Assembly: GCA_963971425.1 (NCBI GenBank)
Contig: OZ020523.1
Span: forward strand, 21,371,105-21,435,104
Direction: 5' to 3'
Source of the DNA: Bryoerythrophyllum caledonicum
Lineage: Eukaryota > Streptophyta > Bryopsida > Pottiales > Pottiaceae
Length of the DNA: 64,000 nt
In this document: one piece after another, positions 37,501 through 48,285 of the stretch
How the letters are laid out: the number at the start of each line of letters is the position of its first letter
Position numbering within the stretch: the first letter of the stretch is position 1
The notes under the pieces: model-generated
What the model was told of the DNA's origin: nothing
Databases searched by the model: none
What the model saw: the letters and a program-made list of their open reading frames with translations, nothing else
Made by a program: the position numbers and the translations under genes

Positions 37501-38208
37501 CTGGGAGAGGCCCCCCCGAGGCGGCGGTGCATTTCTCTCAAGACATAGGGAATTCTTCCCACGACAAAGCGTTTGGGTTCGAGGCAGGGCCCCCTCCCTG
37601 CTTCACCACCACCACCACCAGTCACCTGCTGGCCGCGGAGCCACTGTGCCACGGCGGCGTGGCCTCCATCTCCGCCAATGATCTCCCAGATCTCCAGTCT
37701 CCGGGCTCCGACGAAACCGAGGCGGAGCTCCTCTTCAACATGCCCACCAACATGATGACCTTCCAGGACACCGCCCTCCTCCAGCAGCCTGTGTGGTCCC
37801 GAATCAAAGAGAATGATACTTACCAGGTACTACGACGATGCAGTAGTTCCATTCTAGCTTTCTCTATGTCTGTTGAGTGATTCATTCCCTTTTTCCTGCA
37901 CTATGCCTATTCCTTCCTCTATTTTTTCCCCCATGTGTTGTGTCTTTTTTCATTCAACAAGTTCTAAGCTCATTAAAAACCATCCTCTTGAGAGGGTACT
38001 CAATGGAAGGACTGGTTCTAGAATGCTTTGGAGTCCTGTCTATTATGAAGTGATTCCTGGTTGATGAAGGAGTGGAATGGTGCAGGTAGAGATGGGCAGC
38101 CCGCTCATGTGGCACATGGACAGCGCCCCTTCGGAGCTGTTTTGGAATCCGACGTGTGCAGGAGCAAGCCATGGCTCGGTGCTGAATCCAGGGCCCATGC
38201 TGCTGTGA
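34588..38208 (+). CDS. GATA26: GATA-type zinc-finger transcription factor, GATA26/27 class
   Basis: Nuclear DNA-binding regulator. Eight exons fit splice sites and phase: 34588-34627, 34782-35171, 35283-35715, 35826-35898, 36030-36133, 36393-36624, about 37251-37826 (alternative start 37269) and 38086-38208, about 656 residues. The protein opens [20 protein letters not shown] and completes the finger with [13 protein letters not shown] (CxxC-X18-CxxC) at residues 7-31. The start MGK is the same as in GATA26/27. Next come the conserved [16 protein letters not shown] block and a [10 protein letters not shown] block. Exons 5-6 encode [18 protein letters not shown] and [14 protein letters not shown], the DEUBAD/ASXH-like domain that in animal ASXL proteins binds a deubiquitinase. 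The C-terminus has the acidic [13 protein letters not shown] segment. The exon 6/7 join is the least certain point. Confidence 0.85.
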
Positions 38209-39020
38209 AGGAAACAGAGAGACGAGGAGGTTCCATCCACAACAACAAGACAGACACAAAACAATACTGTAAAAAACAAACAAACAGAGACCATTTTTTT
38301 TTCCTTACTTTTTTTCTTTTGTGGTGTTTCACAGTTGTCCCGGTTCCATTATTTTTTTGCCAGTTTGGTTACTTGAAAGCAAACCACTTACCCACCCTTG
38401 TTGAGCGAGAAAGTGAGCGAGAGAGTGAGAGAGAGAGAGAGAGAGAGGGGGGGGGCCTTATAGTGCATACAATTTCCCCTTCGAGAGTGTATGATAGTCA
38501 CATCAGGAGGCCCATTCTTGATGTTTGATCACCTCCAGTGTTCCCGGTTTACATTTTGGGCCTTTTTGAGTCTTTTTCTCAACTTCCCACGGGCCCTATT
38601 GTTTTTGTAATCATAGAATCAGTTCCTCATTTTTCCATTTCCGAGCTCCTTTTTCTCTTCGGGAAGCATGCTTCTCTCTGGATTAGTACAGCATTTTGCT
38701 CGTTTTTTTCTCATTTATTTCCAAATTTTCATGTTTTTGGCTTCAATTCGCATCTGCTGTTGTTAGTAGTATTTTTTTCTTCTATAAGAACAGAAATATA
38801 AAAATATTCCGTTTTCATCTTTTTATGTTTTATCTTATTCAGTTTCTCACTGCATGCATGCTATCTGGGTAGCCTTATTAAGAATTTGGGTGTTCCTCTC
38901 TTATAATTGTCATATGTTAGAACTCCCCTATGTTCTTGTGGTAGATACAAGGGGTGGACTTGGTAGACGATGGTAAAATTTTGGTAAGTCAAACTAGGCT
39001 GTTGTATAGGGAGCTGATTG
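38209..39020. other. 3' flank of the GATA gene
   Basis: No further gene. It contains T-rich stretches and a GA/G microsatellite at 38423-38456. It probably includes the 3' untranslated region. No unambiguous polyadenylation signal was assigned. Confidence 0.4.
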
Positions 39021-39022
39021 TA

Positions 39023-39600
39023 CAATAGGGTGACATTCAAATTGGCCGTTTAGTAGTTCCAGGGATAGTGTCCTACACTGCTGCCAACTTTGACACCCTC
39101 TCCAAAGCTGAGAAATTGTTATTTTACCATGAAAATTTGGGGACAACATCATCTTTATGTTGAAAACATGCATACCAAATTTCAGGTCCAGGAGACTTAT
39201 ACAAAAAAACTTATGCAAGATCTACCAACATGGGATAGCTGTGAGAAAAGTGTCACAGCTGCCAACTTTGACACCCTCCCAAGAATTGAGGAAATTCTTT
39301 TTGCCCATGAAATTTTTGGAGCAAAAACATTTTTATGTTGTTTGCATGTGTGGAAAATTTCAAGTCCAAAAGACCCATACAAAAAATATATTCCAAATCT
39401 ACCAACATGTGTAGTTTTGAGAAACAAAGGGGAAAACCATTTTACTACTTCCAACTTTGACGCCCTCCTTAGGATTGAATTTTTGTTGATACTTAGTGAA
39501 ATTTTTGGCACAAGATCATCTCTACGCTGGTAACATGTGAGATAAATTTCAAAGCCAAAAGATGTACACAAAAAAGTTATTCCATATCTATCAACATGTG
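39023..39600 (+). repeat. Left terminal inverted repeat of the Tc1-type element
   Basis: Contains three tandem modules of about 178, 189 and 150 or more bp. The inner border is near GTTATTCCATATCTATCAAC at 39571-39590, mirrored at 41226-41250. Confidence 0.8.
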
Positions 39601-40029
39601 TAACTATGATAAACAATTTGAAGGTCATATTGAAAATGTCAAAATATCTTTGACACCTCATGCTTTTTCATTGAACTCAATCATGTGAGTAAGCCACCAA
39701 ACATAAATGCTTCTCAAAAAGATTAATAACATTTAAATGAAGAAGTGAAGAGGTGTTCCATGCAGAAGAATCCACTTGGCCATAAAGTGTGCATTAGACA
39801 CATGACAAATTTTTTCTTCTAAATATCTATTGAACACTATGTAAAGGGAATGGTGTGTGTGATTTGTGATAGACTGAATGTTGAGACAATCCTCAAAACA
39901 GAGAGTGTTGTATTGTGGGATGCATGAGTGTTGATTCACATTGGGCATACATGATGAGTGATTAAGAGCAAAACGATTCTTCATGTATGCATATGGGCTT
40001 GTGTTTTGGCGACCCTTCTCTCTCCTCTC

Positions 40030-40190
40030 TGCTTCAGCGCCTTGGCTCCCTTCTCTCCCCCTTGCTCTGCTCCAGCCCTGTTCTCCTTCCTCTGCCAATT
40101 GTCATGTGTCAATCCTGCAACCCCCTTTGCTCTGCTCTAGCCCCTTGGCCCCCTTCTCTCCCCCTTGCTCTACTCTAACCCCTACTCTAC
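40030..40190. repeat. CT-rich imperfect duplication within the Tc1-type element
   Basis: The phrase CCCTTCTCTCCCCCTTGCTC occurs twice, followed by TGCTC or TACTC and CC. It lies between the left inverted repeat and the transposase start. Confidence 0.6.
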
Positions 40191-40223
40191 TGCTGTAGCT
40201 AGCATCATGCACTCTATAAGTTT

Positions 40224-41234
40224 ATGATGGCAATTTCAGATGAAATTCGTGCTCGCATCATAGGTTTGAGTGAGGGAGGATTTACAGGAGTTCAAATTGC
40301 AGCTACTATTGGAGTTCCTATTAGAACAGTTACAAGGTTAGTAAAAACATTTAGAGAAGATAGAACCTACATGCGCAAACCTTGCGGTGGAAGTCACGCT
40401 AAAAAGCTTAGTGATAGAGATATTCGTAGAATTGTGCATTACTCAAAAATTCATCGTTGCTCTTCACTCTCAAAGATTACCAATGCATGTCCTACTCAAG
40501 TGTGTAGGCGTACTATTCAAAGGGTCTTACATAAAAATAGCATTTTTAGTCGAATTGCAGTCAAAAAACATTTTTTGACACCTCGTCACATGTCTCGACG
40601 ATTAGTTTTTGCTCAGAAGTACCGATGATGGAGTGCAAAAGAGTGGGAGCGTGTTGTTTGGACAGATGAATCTACTTTTGAAATTGGAAAAAATTCTCGG
40701 CAAATTCATGTTTGGAGAAGTACATACGAGCGTTATTCATCAAGTTGTCTAGCTCCTACTTTTAAAAGTGGAAGGACTTCTTTAATGATTTTGGGCGCAT
40801 TTGCCGGAGGACAAAAGTCAGAACTTGTCTTTATGCCTAAAGGTCAACGTTCTGCTAAGGATTTTATAGAAGTGGTTTACGATGCCAAATTGGTTCATTT
40901 CATGGGTCAAATTCCACAAGGAGTGCTTATGGAAGATGGGGCACCCGTCCATAGGAGCAAAATATATGAAGAATGGAGACGAAGCCACCTTCTCGAAAAG
41001 CTCAACTGGCCTGCAAACTCTCTCGATCTCAAACCAATCGAGAACGTTTGGAGGATGTTAAAAGATGTTGTGCAACATGGCAAACAATGCCCTAGAAGCT
41101 TAGATGTGTTGAAGGTAGTTCTTGAAAGAGAGTGGAAGTTAGTCAATGGTACAAAGCTCCTTCAACTATGTCATTCTATGCCCTCTAGGTTACTAGCAGT
41201 GATTGACGCTAATGGAGGACATACACGTTGGTAG
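40224..41234 (+). pseudogene. Tc1-type DD34E transposase with one in-frame stop
   Basis: The frame runs 337 codons including its stop, normal for Tc1 transposases, and is broken by a single TGA at 40626-40628. The N-terminus has a helix-turn-helix (EIRARIIGLSEGGFTGVQIA, PIRTVTRLVKTF) followed by a second DNA-binding region (RKPCGGSHAKKLSDRDIRRI). The catalytic domain shows WTDES (first D), MEDGAPVHRS (second D) and LDLKPIENVW, with exactly 34 residues between the second D and the final E. The stop lies between YR and WSAKEW, before the first catalytic Asp. A CGA-to-TGA change would explain it but was not tested. It would have cut and pasted the element at TA sites. Confidence 0.85.
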
Positions 41235-41799
41235 ATATGGAATAACTTTTTTGTGTACATCTTTTGGCTTTGAAATTTATCTCACATGTTACCAGCGTAG
41301 AGATGATCTTGTGCCAAAAATTTCACTAAGTATCAACAAAAATTCAATCCTAAGGAGGGCGTCAAAGTTGGAAGTAGTAAAATGGTTTTCCCCTTTGTTT
41401 CTCAAAACTACACATGTTGGTAGATTTGGAATATTATTTTTTGTATGGGTCTTTTGGACTTGAAATTTTCCACACATGCAAACAACATAAAAATGTTTTT
41501 GCTCCAAAAATTTCATGGGCAAAAAGAATTTCCTCAATTCTTGGGAGGGTGTCAAAGTTGGCAGCTGTGACACTTTTCTCACAGCTATCCCATGTTGGTA
41601 GATCTTGCATAAGTTTTTTGTATAAGTCTCCTGGACTTGAAATTTGATATGCATGTTTTCAACATAAAGATGATGTTGTCCCCAAATTTTCATGGTAAAA
41701 TAACAATTTCTCAGCTTTGGGGAGGGTATCAAAGTTGGCAGCAGTGTAGGACACTATCCCTGGAACTACTAAATGGCCAATTTGAATGTCACCCTATTG
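41226..41799 (-). repeat. Right terminal inverted repeat of the Tc1-type element
   Basis: Mirror image of 39023-39600 with the same three-module structure and only scattered differences (for example GTTTAGTAG on the left against ATTTAGTAG here). Confidence 0.8.
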
Positions 41800-41886
41800 T
41801 ACATTGGGATGTGGAAAATATCTTAGTGACCCCAAGAACAGAATACTAATTTTCAATCTTCAATTTCCTCTACAATCAGCCCTCTT

Positions 41887-43020
41887 TTAACCCCTTCAGG
41901 ACCAAATGATGTTTGGAAGACTTTATGATTTTGGGCAAGTACCCAATTTTTTTTTAAAATTAAATTATTGAAAATTTTATATTAGATTTTCCTTGATAAG
42001 AGCTTTGTGGAGATTTATTTATTTACTTTTTTTTTGTTTGAATTCATGGTTTGAGAGTTAGTATCTTCCAAAGTCAAAAGTGGGGACAATGGGTAGCCTT
42101 ATCGACCAATGAAATACAAATGTCAAATAGGGGCAGAAAGTAGGGGCAGTAAGTAAGGATGGAGGAAGGGTTGGGTAGTCCAAATCCTCGATGGAAAGAA
42201 GACCTACAAAGATACCCTTCATGAAAAGTCTAGAAATCATTTTTTTGAAATATAAGACTCCATGTGGATTGGACCGGCTAGGTAGTCGTGGGACCACAAA
42301 AACGACCAGCACAGTCTCACCACATTTATTTATTTATTCATTATTTTTTTGTTGGTGTGAATAAAAGTTTGAGGACCCTGACTTTTAGGGGGAGTGGGTG
42401 TGAACATTTGATGAATGATCCCCATTTTCAAAGACTGCCCTACCAAAAATTGCCTGGATAATTCAAGAAATTGTGTTAAATTAAAAATTTACTATTTTAA
42501 CCCAAAATTTCCCCCAATATAGTGAAAAATAGAATGGCAAGTTTGAACCATTGGGATTTTCAATTATAAACTTTTTTTTGCAACGAAAATTTTCACTCCA
42601 TTTTGCAACCATTGTCACGTTATTGTACCTCCATGCACATTACTACTTATTTCAAGATGTTTCACTCCTCATTTTGACCTAAAATTTTGCAAACATATAG
42701 CTAACACCATGCGGATCATAATGTAAAGGATTTGAGTAAGTTAGTGTAAAAAAACTAAGATATGCCAAGTCAAAGTGGGTTGACCTTGCCAGGCAAGAGG
42801 GAAAAAAACTTTTTCTCCCACTTCAAATGCTATAATCTTCATATATGTGCGGTGGATTGCAACCAAATAAATATGGCATATACATATAGAAGTCTAGTTT
42901 AAGATCTTACGATTAGAAGTCCAAAATTTTACTTCAAATTTTCATTTTCTTGCCTCTTTATGATAGTGGCAGTTTTGAACTGTTTTTTGACAGAAAAGGC
43001 CTTGGTCCTTTAGGAGTTAA
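41887..43020. mobile_element. TTAA-flanked element, family C
   Basis: It begins TTAACCCCTTCAGGACCAA and the reverse complement of its end is TTAACTCCTAAAGGACCAA. The inverted match is 16 of 19, with TTAA on both sides. The 1.13-kb interior is AT-rich and non-coding. It shares the GATC(T/C)TA(T/C)G(A/G)TTA(G)AAG phrase with families A and E, which suggests common ancestry. It lies about 85 bp from the Tc1-type element. Confidence 0.65.
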
Positions 43021-43585
43021 TGTTACCTCTATATGTGTTAAAATCTCATATGCTATGGAAATTGTGCTCTCTAAAAATTTACACTTTGAAGTGTTATAAC
43101 ATGTTTCGCTCCCTATTTCATTGATTTTATTTTTATGAGTGTGAAAGTTGGAAAAACCAGATTTATTACAGACAGAAAATAGGAGTAGGTTTAGTAAAAT
43201 GTAGTGCAGAGCAGTAAAACTATCTAGGTAAAACGTACTTTCTCTAGTAGATGATTGTTCAGGATGAAAATTGGCACAATGGATGAAAATATGAATGTTA
43301 CATATTTATAAGTGTTAAACGACTTTAACAATCCCTGATTCCCTCCGCCTTCACGCACTAGACAAACACAAAGCCCTTACAGGTAAACCATAACTGCAAA
43401 AATGTTCACTCAACAAGAATCTCGATGAAGCTGCCAAAACAATCAGCACAGAAAGAACCTGTCCGGATTAAACTTCGGTGATCTTCGGAGAACTAGATGA
43501 AGTTCCATTTGGAGAAGACACCAAGGTTCCGTTCGAGTGCCTCGAGTAGGTAGCAAACGTGGAAGAAACGATGGACGATGAGGTC

Positions 43586-45039
43586 CTATTCTGACTTGCT
43601 TGCAGGCAGGGCTTTTCCCTTGCCTGCAGTCATGGTATTTGAAAGATAGAAATTCCAAAAGATGGAACACGATGACATGAACGCCACCCGCGCTTGTAGG
43701 GGAACCACACTGCACCAAATACAGACAGTTCGTCATACATATCAGGAGAAGCTTATTTGCAACACAAGCGATACACAGAAAGTCCTGTCTTGACAATCTA
43801 TTAACTCGTGAGACTCAACAGGTGATCCTGATAAGGGGCCATCCAACCAACATGGGAATGGGGCGCTTACCCGAAATTGAGGACACTTGCTGGTATCCAG
43901 AACTTCCAACCTGCTCATGGAAGACTGAAATTAAGTTTTGGTCTCACAGTGCAGAAAGCTCAGACATACATCCAATTCATAATCAAGAGATACTTGAATT
44001 TCCTTGACGTACCATCAAGAAGAGTCTGAAGAGCACGAGTGCGGTAAAGGTCTGGAAGTTGCTCCAGACGGCCTTCCCAGAGTTTGTTCCATGCAAAGAC
44101 AAGCGTGATAACAATGGGTCCCAATATCACTTGGTTGGCCACAACCTGCGAGACAAAAGATCTCAACCATGAGGAGCTACTCACAGACTTGACAGAGAAC
44201 ATACATGTATTCAATGTGCTCAACTTCAAAGATGGAGCTTATGGTGAAGAACATACCTTGAGTGAGAGGTTCGTCAAATTCTTCACGGGCATGAAGTGAT
44301 CCAGAACTTCATACCACACTTGTGACAATGGCCCGTATATCAAAAACCCATAACTCGCCATGCGAGCCGCTCTTTGCCAATCGTGATCCCATAGACTCAG
44401 GCCGTCTGCAGCCTTCACACAAACCCACAAATCATATGAGAATGAAGACAAGTCGGATGGTAAGAACCCCACGCACCCTCGGCTAGGGCACCTACAAAGT
44501 GACAAAATGGCTTCAAGCACGAGTGGAGCAATAGTGTACAAATGCCGCCAATGCAGAAGGGAGGGTTTAGAACAAAGCCAAACAACAATGCACCAACGGA
44601 AGAGAGCTTTCGCATCTGCAGCGAATTACCCCCGGAATCCAGGAAACAAACGGAACTCTTCGCACTCACTATCTCAATCCTTGCGCAATTCCCTTGAAAC
44701 ACAGAAGGCAGAGCTACGCGATATCACCTGATCGAGAATCCCGGGGGCGCCCTCCACAATCGCTAGCTGGCGCTGGTCCTCGAGCGCCTTGAGCTTCTTG
44801 TGGCGATCGAGCAGCTGCGCCACCGTGTCCCCCGTGGTGGCCAAGACGCTGGCCGTGAGGGCGGCCTTGAGGGGAAAGCGCAGGGAGCGCTTGGGCTTGG
44901 TCGCTGCGGCGTCGTCGCCGCTGCCCACGACCGCGTCCCCCTCCGCAGCGCGCAGCGACGAGGAGCCCATGCCCAGCAGGTTGTTGAGGCGGAACGACAG
45001 GCTGCCCGGACCACCCGGCCAGCATCCCCCACCCGCCAT
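43586..45039 (-). CDS. Mpv17/PMP22 family membrane protein
   Basis: Integral membrane protein of the Mpv17/PMP22/Sym1 family. Members sit in peroxisomal, mitochondrial or plastid membranes and may act as small channels; this one's compartment is not known. Five exons keep phase: 45039-44728, 44412-44257, 44145-44013, 43910-43871 and 43709-43586 (254 residues). Family marks in order are ALTASVLATTGDTVAQLL (residues ~65-82), HDWQRAARMASYGFLIYGPL, FMPVKNLTNLSLK, VILGPIVITLVFAWNKLWEG, DGWKFWIPASVLNF and VVPLQARVAFMSSCSIFWNF. Arabidopsis relatives share the HDW..R.RM.SYGF and VVPLQARVAFM blocks. The usual Trp before VVPLQ is Gly here, which follows from the exon 4/5 join. The start was chosen at GCCATGGCG. 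An upstream in-frame Met at 45312 would add an Arg/Pro run encoded by a microsatellite. Confidence 0.88.
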
Positions 45040-45119
45040 GGCTGACAGCAAGAGACCACAACAAGGAAGTGGAGTGGGTAAATGCAGCGCGCGCTGCCCC
45101 CCAGCACCTGTCCGTCCCC

Positions 45120-45226
45120 ACGCGCAGGACGACGACGACAATGACGACGGCGGGCGACGAGGACGAGGACGACGAGGACGACGAGGACGACGAGGACGAC
45201 GAGGACGACGAGGACGAGGACTGCGG
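45120..45226. repeat. (GACGACGAG)n microsatellite upstream of the Mpv17-family gene
   Basis: A near-perfect GAC/GAG repeat just upstream of the chosen start. Translated in the upstream extension of the Mpv17 frame it gives RRP repeats. It more likely lies in the 5' leader. Confidence 0.8.
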
Positions 45227-45312
45227 AGGGGAAGAGCCTGGCTGTTGAGCGTCGCCGGGACAAGATGCTCAAGTCTCCCCTTCGTCACTGGGGACGGGTG
45301 AGGGAGACGCAC

Positions 45313-46090
45313 ATGACGACCATATGGGGCTTCAACTCCCAGATATGGTCCCTAAAAGACTGGGTTGGGCTCCTCATGCCTACACTAGTTTCATGGTAAA
45401 ATCTCGCATGGTTCCCAACCAAATTATTTGGTTACCCTTTTCTGATTTAGCTTCTTAACCACATTATTACCACAACGTTTCTAATGCGTTCCCGATTAGT
45501 TCCCATGTTGTTCCCCAAATTTACCTTCTATTTAGTGGGGCCTACTCTAATCGATGGGGTCCCAACGTAGGCTCATTCGCACACATGAGCGTGAGCTTAG
45601 GGGTGGGAATGCTCTTAGAAGAAGGTAAATTATTCCTTGCGACTTTCTTTTGTGTAGAATTTGCTCCTCTGTAGAAATGCCTTTTTTTTCTTGGCTTGTT
45701 GATTGCCGAGGCTGCCACTTTGCTTCCACCCCTCTTTGCTTCCTTCTCTCTTAGGGTCTCATTTGTATAGGGTGAGGCCTTGAAGGGAGGGCTCTACGGG
45801 CCGTGAGATGCCCGATGCGGAGGCAATTTCACGGCCGGTGAGGCCCGACCATTTGGGCCTCACCTAGCGTAATGCACATCGGGGCAGCATGAATTTTTTA
45901 ACAGCTGCCTAGGCTTCTCAGTGTGAGATCTCAATATGCCCGCTTGCCGCAAACATTCCACGATGTGAGGTTCTTGAAATTGAACGGGGAGGAAAACAAG
46001 TCAAGCATTATAAGTGCGTATAACCCTATTGGGCCTATTCATTTTAACAATGTTCTTTAGGAAGAATAACATTGTTTAGTGGGACTCACG
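45313..46090. other. Gene-free spacer
   Basis: No supported coding sequence. A GGGAATGCTCTTAGAAG stretch at about 45607 resembles the inverted-repeat ends at 1997, but no partner was found nearby. Confidence 0.4.
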
Positions 46091-46180
46091 ATTCCTCACA
46101 AGTAGTAGTAGTAAGAACTCCGGCCTTCAATAGAAGGTTGGCGCAAATAAAGTGTTTGTTCATTCCCTTCACTATATCGA
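46091..46180 (-). mobile_element. Short LINE-tail-like fragment
   Basis: On the minus strand it reads GAACAAACACTTTATTTGCG, then a CCTTC..GAAGG hairpin, GGAGTTC and a TTACTACTACTACTT tail. This mirrors the LINE 3' end (AACACTTTATTCACG, hairpin, GTTC(TTC)n) but with a different microsatellite tail. It is either a very short LINE copy of another subfamily or a SINE-like element sharing the LINE tail. Confidence 0.5.
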
Positions 46181-46474
46181 TGCCCAGAAGACAAGGATAA
46201 GTGGTTGGTAATTCCTCACAAGATTAATCCCAGGCAGAGAAGGTGTTACGCTTAGAAAGACCTCATCAAAAATGAAGGGTGTTCCTTGTCACGTCGGGTG
46301 CCGCCCTTGCCCTCATTGTTGGGCCCCTCACACACGTGTTATGTTAAAATTAGTGATTAGAGGTAGAAAAAAACAACACACTTATTAGTAAATGAGCAAA
46401 AACTTTTGTTGCATATGTCTGTGGATCATAAAACTTCACACAATTGTAACTGACTTATAATAGCAAGAAGAAGA

Positions 46475-46501
46475 ACTCTGGTCTCCAAAGGAGACCAGAG
46501 T
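46475..46501 (-). other. LINE 3' terminal hairpin, copy 2 (perfect 12-bp stem)
   Basis: The sense strand has ACTCTGGTCTCC, loop TTT, then GGAGACCAGAGT. All twelve pairs form. Compared with copy 3, three stem positions differ: two on both sides as compensatory changes, and one where copy 3 is mismatched. Confidence 0.75.
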
Positions 46502-46922
46502 GAATAAAGTGTCTGTTTGTTCCACCACAAAATCCATGTCAACCGGACATAGGTTTAGTAGTATGGAACTACTCCCTCCTCTTGAGGGCAGACATTATGT
46601 AACCAATAACTAGTAACCAGGAACCAAGGACCAACCATAGCCATAGGGCTCAATTCCAAGAGATGATATGTAAATACTAGGTGTGTGTTTTTTAGAAGTT
46701 TTTAAGGAATATTGTATAATTTTGGGAGAAGTTGGTTATTTTCAAGTTTTCTTTTGTTTAGAAGTATGGACATTGCATGTTGAATAGGGATGGTGTCGAT
46801 CTTTGTAAATGTCTTTTAATTTGGATTAATGGGGATATTGAATGTTTTTTTAAGACTTTTCATAGAGGGGAAAAGGTTGTAGCTTCAGCTCCAGCGGCGA
46901 TGACAGTAAGGGGGTCAATTTT

Positions 46923-47357
46923 TCATCTCAAAGTTGCAACGTCATTAATAAGTGGTTGATATTTATTAGTTTTGTTTTCGATTGCTTCTCGGAACAATCT
47001 ATCATTACAATATTTGAATTCGATAAATTGGATAGTAAGGTTTGTATTTATGTGGTCCGGTGTGGGGTCTTTATATGGTAGTCCTTTGACACATAGTATA
47101 TGTGGTTTAAATCTGCCATTACGATGACATCTTTGAGTTCCACATGTGCATGGAAGTAGCCATGGAGGGACGGTGTCTTCTTGTGGGTTGTTGTTGAAGG
47201 TTCCGGTGTTCATAAGTATAAAGCACCTAGATTTGTTGGGGGAAAGAATTGGTTTTCGGATTCCCCATACCGCTTTGTTGTATCTTTTGACGATTAGAGG
47301 GTGTATTTGATGGTTTTGGCATTTGAGGAGTACGTGTAGCCATGTTTCCGGGTCCAT
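46923..47357 (-). pseudogene. LINE C-terminal zinc-finger region, copy 2
   Basis: An open minus frame: DPETWLHVLLKCQNHQIHPL, then PWLLPCTCGTQRCHRN and a C-terminal helical part. The WLHVLLKC segment resembles the zf-RVT domain found after RNase H or RT in plant LINEs. The upstream CxxC is expected just before this frame, as seen in copy 3 (CPIC). Confidence 0.55.
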
Positions 47358-47661
47358 GGAGGTGCATATTCGGCATGTTATTGATAGAAATTGTTCAATT
47401 CCGAAGAAGAGTTGTTTGCGGGCATTTCCTATGTATTGTCTAGTACAAAATTTGATAAGGCATATTTTTTGTGAGTATGTAATTGTGGGATTTTTCCAAA
47501 AGTTTATAGACAGTTTGTTATCAATGTTATTGTTACCGGTCCATTTGTCTATATGAGAGAAACTATTGGAGATTAAATCCAGCTTGTTAATTAAATCATG
47601 TTTTGAGATATTTGTCTTTAAATCTAATGGGACCTTTGTCCAAGGTGTCTTTCATAGAAGG

Positions 47662-48285
47662 TCAACTAATTCTTTGAAAGTAGTATGGGATAGCGTAGGC
47701 ATGTTCATGCGGGTGTTTGGCATTTCTATGAGATTTACCTAGTCCTTCCTTAGCTAATTTATCCGCTTGTTGGTTTCCTTCTATATTTACATGTGCTCTA
47801 ACTTTATGGAGGGTTGTAATTTGTGTGCGATCATGTAGCATTTGAATCATAGATTTTAGTATGGCTTGGTCAGGGTGGCTATTGTGTAGGGTAGGGTGTG
47901 TTATTTGTGTGTTTAATAGATACAAGATGTTTATACGATCTGTATAGATGTCTATAGGTTCATTAACACATTTTGTAGTGATAATTTGGAGAGTTTTATA
48001 GAAGGCCGTCTTCTCTGCTCTGAGGATATTTTGAGGCCCATGTAGTCTTTTGGAAATTTTTATTCTTTTGGTCAAATTATATATACCATATCCGGCTTTT
48101 TTACTATGCTTATGCCCGGGACTGGCTTCTATAGGTTCTTTGAAGGAACCATCTATATAGTAACTATATGCGAGGAATTTTTTTAAAGGAATATGGTTAC
48201 AATATGTGGAAAGGGGGGGTGTGGTGAGGTGGGTTTGTGTTATGTTGGCATATCTAAGTTGGGACCATTTCTTGTTGCGATTCAC
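47662..48285 (-). pseudogene. LINE RNase H domain, copy 2
   Basis: A 207-codon open segment. SYYIDGSFKEP carries the first catalytic Asp, KAGYGIYN follows, LRAEKTAF provides the Glu, INILYLLNTQITHPT is in the DxxY/L region (Asp at DRINIL), and KVRAHVNIEGNQQADKLAKEG carries the H..AH..x4-GN..AD signature with the last Asp. Of the three LINE copies this one keeps the most RNase H residues. It lacks an upstream reverse transcriptase because the element is truncated. Confidence 0.75.

Larger units (their letters stand above)
39023..41799 (+). mobile_element. Tc1-type DNA transposon with ~575-bp modular inverted repeats
   Basis: The ends are exact inverted repeats starting CAATAGGGTGACATTCAAAT, flanked by the TA dinucleotide on each side (39021-39022 and 41800-41801), as expected for Tc1/mariner. 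The inverted repeats (about 39023-39600 and 41226-41799) are nearly identical, which suggests a recent insertion. Each consists of three diverged direct modules of about 180-190 bp, anchored by CCAACTTTGAC(A/G)CCCTC (39083, 39261 and 39450 on the left). The centre encodes a DD34E transposase. The 147-codon frames inside the repeats are repeat artefacts. Confidence 0.85.

Noticed and set aside
39090-39533. A 147-codon plus frame, mirrored by a 147-codon minus frame at 41289-41732
   Set aside because: Both lie in the long inverted repeats of the Tc1-type element and read the same repeated modules. No domain is present, so they are repeat artefacts.
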